A DNA stretch of 9,231 nucleotides, from positions 15,250-24,480 of the forward strand of contig NZXJ01000046.1 in NCBI GenBank assembly GCA_002701945.1, in the 5' to 3' direction. This DNA is from Fidelibacterota bacterium. GTDB lineage: Bacteria > Fidelibacterota > Marinisomatia > Marinisomatales > TCS55. Below the pieces are notes generated by a model that worked only from the letters and a program-made list of their open reading frames with translations, made no database searches and had not been told where the DNA came from. Positions 5,921 through 9,231 of the stretch are shown here, in pieces (the stretch's first letter is position 1; each line of letters starts with the position of its first letter). The translations under genes were made by a program, and so were the position numbers.

Positions 5921-6110
5921 TTTTAGGTTCCTTTACAAGCGTATGAAATATTTTACCATCATCAAAAGATGCTCCTGAAACAGGAGTCCAGCCCTTGTTA
6001 ATCATGTTTCCAGCAACTTCTATTGAATGTTCAATAAATTCTATGGGGGTAGATATTATACAGTATTTTTCTTTGAGATATATTTTTGATTTTTTATCAG
6101 TGTAGTTCAT
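5913..6110 (-). CDS. Small soluble DUF1737-like protein
   Basis: This encodes 65 residues with no membrane segment. The pattern is a short strand (YCIISTP, 16-22), an amphipathic helix (EFIEHSIEVAGNMINKG, 24-40) and GWTPVSGASFDDGKIFHTLVKE (40-61). The kGW-x-p-x-G-g plus following strand resembles the small DUF1737 domain as I remember it; no activity is known for that family. An excellent Shine-Dalgarno motif (AGGAG) lies 6 bases before the ATG. It overlaps the SDR gene start by 8 bases and lies 19 bases after the VOC gene, so it is firmly part of the operon. The family assignment is tentative. Confidence 0.75.
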   Translation of the reverse strand: MNYTDKKSKIYLKEKYCIISTPIEFIEHSIEVAGNMINKGWTPVSGASFDDGKIFHTLVKEPKNV

Positions 6111-6129
6111 TATTTCTCCTGTATCTGAT

Positions 6130-6432
6130 TTAATTTTTTTCCACTAGTTCTATTACATTTCCAAAATTGTCTTCTTTATAAATGTAACTTATTCCGTCTC
6201 GATGAGTCGAAGGTTTGCCATGTTCAAATATATTATTAACTCTGAATGCAATATGCGGAGGGTGTTCATTTGGACTTACTAATGCTACATTAATATTTTG
6301 AAATTTTAATAATGCCCATGTGTCATCCTCAAAAACAATATCACATTCAAAATTATTTGAATACCAGTTAACCGTTGATTTAATATCTCTTGTTTGTAGC
6401 GCTATATGATCTACTGGAGAAAGTTTTTTCAT
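6130..6432 (-). CDS. VOC (glyoxalase/dioxygenase-fold) family protein
   Basis: This is a 100-residue single-unit vicinal-oxygen-chelate protein. The N-terminal VDHIALQTRDI (7-17) with H9, PPHIAFRV (58-65) with H60, and the C-terminal DNFGNVIELVEK (88-99) with E95 match the usual metal-ligand positions of the fold. The aromatic helix VNWYSNNFECDIVF (21-34) is also typical. The fold covers glyoxalases, dioxygenases and resistance proteins. Substrate cannot be predicted, but a small detoxifying role fits the neighbouring peroxidase. The protein would pair as a dimer to complete metal sites. A weak ribosome binding site (GAGGGG, about 11 bases from the ATG) is present. Gaps to neighbours are 16 and 19 bases. 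Confidence 0.88.
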   Translation of the reverse strand: MKKLSPVDHIALQTRDIKSTVNWYSNNFECDIVFEDDTWALLKFQNINVALVSPNEHPPHIAFRVNNIFEHGKPSTHRDGISYIYKEDNFGNVIELVEKN

Positions 6433-6448
6433 AATCTATTGTACCCCT

Positions 6449-6709
6449 CTAGTATTCAGTTTCTGATATAGCTTTTTCTGAGCACTCTGGGCATATTACA
6501 CTTTTCTTACCATATCTAGGAATTTCGTGATAGTACTCGATCAATATTTTATTTCTCCAATGAACTTTTTCCCAAACAACACTACATGATGGGCATACTG
6601 TTAAGTATTTATCAGTTATTTTACCTTCTTTTGAATTATAAGAGGATTTGCTGATTACTTTGTTGTTTTCCCTGTCTTTGCCAAGGGCTACTGCTTCTAA
6701 AATAGTCAT
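6449..6709 (-). CDS. Four-cysteine zinc-ribbon-like small protein, first gene of the proteorhodopsin operon
   Basis: This encodes 86 residues. Two CxxC knuckles, C39-P-S-C42 and C73-P-E-C76, are separated by 30 residues that contain aromatic and charged positions (VVWEKVHWRNKILIEYYHEIPRYGKK). This is the spacing of a zinc ribbon or rubredoxin-like metal site. No DNA-binding helix or catalytic motif is recognisable, and I cannot name a family. The ATG has the clearest Shine-Dalgarno motif in the window (AAAGGAG). It is the promoter-proximal gene, directly behind the putative tandem operator. Function as a regulator, redox protein or adaptor is open. Confidence 0.8.
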   Translation of the reverse strand: MTILEAVALGKDRENNKVISKSSYNSKEGKITDKYLTVCPSCSVVWEKVHWRNKILIEYYHEIPRYGKKSVICPECSEKAISETEY

Positions 6710-6728
6710 GATATTCTCCTTTATAATA

Positions 6729-6742
6729 TGAGCGTTATGAGC
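6729..6742 (-). promoter_or_regulatory. Putative tandem operator, copy B (proteorhodopsin operon)
   Basis: On the minus strand this reads GCTCATAACGCTCA. On the plus strand it is a clean 9-bp tandem repeat, TATGAGCGT then TATGAGCGA. It differs from copy A (1621..1634) at one of 14 bases, has the same orientation relative to the downstream gene, and lies at the same place, 1-3 bases downstream of the -10 box. It covers the expected transcription start. Confidence 0.6.
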
Positions 6743-6743
6743 G

Positions 6744-6772
6744 ATATTAAGAAGAATATGTATAAATTACAA
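6744..6772 (-). promoter_or_regulatory. Putative promoter of the proteorhodopsin operon
   Basis: Minus-strand TTGTAA (6767-6772) and TAATAT (6744-6749) are spaced by 17 bp, a plausible sigma-70 promoter. The start would fall near 6737, inside the tandem operator, giving a leader of roughly 28 bases that carries AAAGGAG. No terminator is seen after the pirin stop at 6798, so read-through from the upstream unit is possible too. Confidence 0.45.
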
Positions 6773-6797
6773 AATAAATTTTCTATTATTTTTTAAA

Positions 6798-7625
6798 TCA
6801 TTTATCTAGCAACCCATTTTGATAATCAGAAAATGCTTGTAATACTTCTTGTTTTGTATTCATTACAAATGGTCCACCACGCGCAACTGGTTCATTAATT
6901 GGCTGACCACCAACTAAAATAAGTTTTGCATTATTATTAGTTGTAGATATTTCTAAATCACCTGTAGTGTTCAAAACAGCTAAGTTTTGTTTTGTAACCT
7001 GTTTATCTAACATGATACTTCCCTCATAAACATAAATGAATACGTTCCAATCATTTTTTAATGGAATATTAAATTTTGCATTATCATCTAACATAATATC
7101 ATAATAAAACATTTCAGTATGGGGATTCCCTGGTCCTTTCACTTTATTATATGTTCCAGAAATAATTTTGATTGAACCTCTGGGAAAATCTACTTTTGGA
7201 ATAATTTCTTGAGGTATATCATAATATGAAGGTTCAATCATTTTTAATTTCTTAGGCAAATTAAGCCATAATTGGAACCCTCTTAATAAACCATCTGTTT
7301 GCTCAGGCATTTCACTATGTATAACCCCTTTACCAGCTGTCATCCATTGTACAGATCCATCAGAAAGAATCCCTTCATTACCAAAAGAATCTTTATGCCT
7401 AAACTTTCCATTTAGCATATATGTTATGGTTTCAAATCCTCGATGTGGATGTGATGGAAATCCAGATATATAATCTTTTGGATTTTCGCTACCAAATTCA
7501 TCCAATAATAAAAAAGGATCCAACATATTTAATTCTGGGTTACCAATAATTCTTTTGAGGTTAACACCAGCGCCATCTGATGTATCTATTCCATGTATAA
7601 TTTTATCTATTATTCTTAGCGTCAT
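6798..7625 (-). CDS. Pirin family bicupin protein
   Basis: This encodes 275 residues of the cupin-fold pirin family. Iron-ligand positions of the N-terminal cupin are all present: SHPHRGFET with H59 and H61, and GKGVIHSEMP with H103 and E105. The family hallmark LDEFGSENP lies at 41-49, and the C-terminal cupin includes GGQPINEPVARGGPFVMNT near the end. Bacterial pirins have been linked to quercetin dioxygenase activity, redox sensing and control of central metabolism; the specific role here is unknown. The ATG overlaps the stop of the SOUL gene as ATGA, so translation is coupled. It is the last gene of the three-gene unit, and no terminator hairpin follows before the proteorhodopsin operon promoter. 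Confidence 0.95.
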   Translation of the reverse strand: MTLRIIDKIIHGIDTSDGAGVNLKRIIGNPELNMLDPFLLLDEFGSENPKDYISGFPSHPHRGFETITYMLNGKFRHKDSFGNEGILSDGSVQWMTAGKGVIHSEMPEQTDGLLRGFQLWLNLPKKLKMIEPSYYDIPQEIIPKVDFPRGSIKIISGTYNKVKGPGNPHTEMFYYDIMLDDNAKFNIPLKNDWNVFIYVYEGSIMLDKQVTKQNLAVLNTTGDLEISTTNNNAKLILVGGQPINEPVARGGPFVMNTKQEVLQAFSDYQNGLLDK

Positions 7626-8188
7626 TTAATAGAAACCATAATCTCATTTCTACGAAAGGGAGGAATCACCCAAGGGGAGTTATATTGAGCTACGATAAAT
7701 TTGCCAGAAATAACAAATCTGTTCTCTATTAATAGTTTTTCTAATTTTTTTTGGTTCTTAATTATTTTCTCTTCTGTAGCCCAGCCTCCAAAACGTAAAA
7801 CAGCCATTTTACCTAAATTTTCTTCTTTTATGATAACATTATCGTAATTGGGATTAGGCAAGTTTGATAACGAATGCTTTTTTGGCATTACGAATGCAAC
7901 ATCGTAAATACCTTCATTATTTACAGGGCTACTTGATATTACTGGAGCTGTCATTGCTATCTCCATATTTTCATCATTTCCACCAAATATATAATTAGCA
8001 ATACGTCTGAATCCTGTAGATGTGGACTGTCTATAATTACTATTGATATTAGTTATAGCAATTATCATTGGTTCATAAACACGAATTTCAAATTGGCCTT
8101 TTTTTTCAAGTAATTGATATTCTGGTGTTTCTATTTCTGAAGCCATAATAAACCCCATTGTTAATAAAATTGTAAAAATTATCTTCAA
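7622..8188 (-). CDS. SOUL-family haem-binding protein, exported (TTG start)
   Basis: This encodes 188 residues of the SOUL/HBP family, which binds haem or other tetrapyrroles. Typical patterns are QFEIRVYEP (32-40), GFRRIANYIFGGND (59-72), the conserved IAMTAPV (77-83), and the C-terminal YNSPWVIPPFRRNE (168-181). Residues 1-16 (KIIFTILLTMGFIMA) form a signal peptide, so the protein acts in the periplasm or on the outer face. The start codon is TTG, 1 base after the stop of the tocopherol-cyclase-like gene; the next ATG (codon 11) would truncate the signal peptide, so TTG with translational coupling is preferred. It overlaps the pirin gene by 4 bases. Binding of haem or of light-absorbing porphyrins, limiting photosensitised damage, is a possible role (inference). 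Confidence 0.92.
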   Translation of the reverse strand: MKIIFTILLTMGFIMASEIETPEYQLLEKKGQFEIRVYEPMIIAITNINSNYRQSTSTGFRRIANYIFGGNDENMEIAMTAPVISSSPVNNEGIYDVAFVMPKKHSLSNLPNPNYDNVIIKEENLGKMAVLRFGGWATEEKIIKNQKKLEKLLIENRFVISGKFIVAQYNSPWVIPPFRRNEIMVSIK

Positions 8189-8189
8189 A

Positions 8190-9164
8190 TTATTTTAAAG
8201 CCATTTTAATTAGTTCATTAATATTTCCAATAAATTCTGTAGCGCATAAATTAGAATAATCATCAAATATTTTTGAATTATTATGATACAATTTACATTG
8301 TATCTTTCCATCAAGATATTCTGTTACCTTTTGTTTCATATCATTATCATCTGGTGCAAATAGTAATCCAGCTTTTTCCCCTTTCTCGATCTTTAATTCT
8401 AATAATGTATTTTTACGTTGTAATTGCCATAAAATTTTTCTTCCATCATATTGTATATCTTTTATAGTTGTTTTTCTGTATGTCGTAAAACGATACAATT
8501 TATTGTTAAAATAAAAACCTACAATGAAACCAGCGAACTTTCTCCCCTTCCATGGAATTGTGGCTAATGAAGCAGAAATACTTGCTTGATTATTTTGAAA
8601 ATGATTCGATTGTGCCCAAATCCAATTTTCTGGAAAATTTTTACCCCAATCTTTTTCTATATAACCACGACCTTCAGAAAAATCATATAATGATTCGTTT
8701 AACTTTACGCTACCACTTAAAGAATGATCCATACTTAAAATTCCATGAAAACATTCCATTGTGGGAATATATGCATACCAACCCATACAACCTGGTTCAA
8801 CAAAAGTTACCGGCCATGGTTTTATCCCATTTGATTTAACTTCTCCTTTTAAGTTAAAATTATTACTTCTTATATCTAGCTTTATTTCATTTAAAGAAAA
8901 ATAATTTGGACCTAAGTGTAGATTATAGTCTGACTTACTGATATTAAAGTCATTGGTATCGTACTTTTCAAAAAATACTTTTCCATTTTCTCCATCAAAT
9001 ACCATAATAAATGCTGTTTTATAATCGGTTAGTCCGCTTTTGTATATCCCCGGTATGATTGCTAGGGATTTGTTACTTTTGGTTGTTAATTTATGATACC
9101 AACCTTCAAAGAATGGGCTTCCATATTTATTACCATGGTAAGCTTGAGGTTTTAACAATAACAT
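8190..9164 (-). CDS. Tocopherol cyclase family protein
   Basis: This encodes 324 residues. The N-terminus KPQAYHGNKYGSPFFEGWYHKL and the central block GCMGWYAYIPTMECFHG (134-150), followed by SMDHSLSGSV, SEGRGYIEKDWG and NWIWAQSNHF, are the hallmarks of the tocopherol-cyclase-like family (relatives of plant VTE1), a two-barrel lipocalin-like fold. True tocopherol cyclases close the chromanol ring of vitamin E. Many bacterial members occur without the rest of the pathway, so the substrate here is uncertain; a lipid or isoprenoid quinone antioxidant is an attractive guess. No signal peptide is evident. It is the first gene of a unit with SOUL and pirin. Upstream (9165-9231) is very AT-rich with TTGTCA and TTGAAA boxes but no convincing -10. 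No Shine-Dalgarno motif lies before the ATG. Confidence 0.9.
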   Translation of the reverse strand: MLLLKPQAYHGNKYGSPFFEGWYHKLTTKSNKSLAIIPGIYKSGLTDYKTAFIMVFDGENGKVFFEKYDTNDFNISKSDYNLHLGPNYFSLNEIKLDIRSNNFNLKGEVKSNGIKPWPVTFVEPGCMGWYAYIPTMECFHGILSMDHSLSGSVKLNESLYDFSEGRGYIEKDWGKNFPENWIWAQSNHFQNNQASISASLATIPWKGRKFAGFIVGFYFNNKLYRFTTYRKTTIKDIQYDGRKILWQLQRKNTLLELKIEKGEKAGLLFAPDDNDMKQKVTEYLDGKIQCKLYHNNSKIFDDYSNLCATEFIGNINELIKMALK

Positions 9165-9231
9165 AGAATTAGTTTGGTTTTAAGCATTATTTATTAATTA
9201 TGACAACTATTATTTTTTTCAAATTTAATAA

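Noticed and set aside
8552..8839. Open frame of 95 codons on the plus strand (also a 64-codon one at 8273..8467)
   Set aside because: Both are antisense to the tocopherol-cyclase-like gene, and the 95-codon frame lies opposite its conserved core; neither shows domain motifs.
1..9231. Retinal/carotenoid genes, tRNAs, insertion sequences or CRISPR arrays
   Set aside because: I looked on both strands and found no blh/crt-type protein, no tRNA-like cloverleaf, no transposase or terminal repeats and no regular repeat-spacer array.

Overview
The window is AT-rich throughout and looks like a chromosomal segment from a sunlit-surface marine bacterium. The main evidence is a complete green-tuned proteorhodopsin surrounded by two different photolyases, a peroxidase and other light- or oxidative-stress genes. 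All supported genes lie on the minus strand. Methionine at the colour-tuning site is best known from marine Flavobacteriia. However, many genes here have clear AGGAG-type ribosome binding sites, which are unusual in Bacteroidetes. I therefore leave the affiliation open (Flavobacteriia, Marinimicrobia/SAR406 and SAR86-like lineages are candidates).

Layout in the direction of transcription (right to left). (1) 9164 to 6798: a tightly coupled three-gene unit encoding a tocopherol-cyclase-family protein, an exported SOUL haem-binding protein (TTG start) and a pirin. (2) 6709 to 3214: a long operon with its own promoter. It encodes a four-Cys zinc-ribbon-like protein, a VOC/glyoxalase protein, a small DUF1737-like protein, a short-chain dehydrogenase lacking the catalytic Tyr, a membrane-anchored glutathione peroxidase, four very small membrane proteins (71, 39, 37 and 65 residues; two of them very short and overlapping their neighbours), and finally proteorhodopsin. 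A 13-bp-stem hairpin follows. (3) 3138 to 1654: a bacterial (6-4)-type (FeS-BCP/CryPro clade) photolyase that has lost all four iron-sulfur cysteines. (4) 1577 to 696: a MerR-type regulator with a CarH/LitR-like B12-binding architecture but without the cobalamin-contacting histidines. (5) 673 to 1: a class II CPD photolyase cut by the window edge.

The most interesting signal is a two-copy 9-bp direct repeat (GCTCATA-W-CGCTCA in gene orientation). It occurs just downstream of the putative -10 box in exactly two places: the promoter of the MerR-like gene (1621..1634) and the promoter of the proteorhodopsin operon (6729..6742). The simplest reading is a light-stress regulon in which the degenerate B12-type regulator controls itself, the downstream photolyase and the whole proteorhodopsin operon through one operator type. 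This is inference from the sequence and needs binding or expression data.

No RNA genes, insertion sequences, CRISPR arrays or retinal/carotenoid synthesis genes are seen. Intergenic stretches are all shorter than 300 bases.
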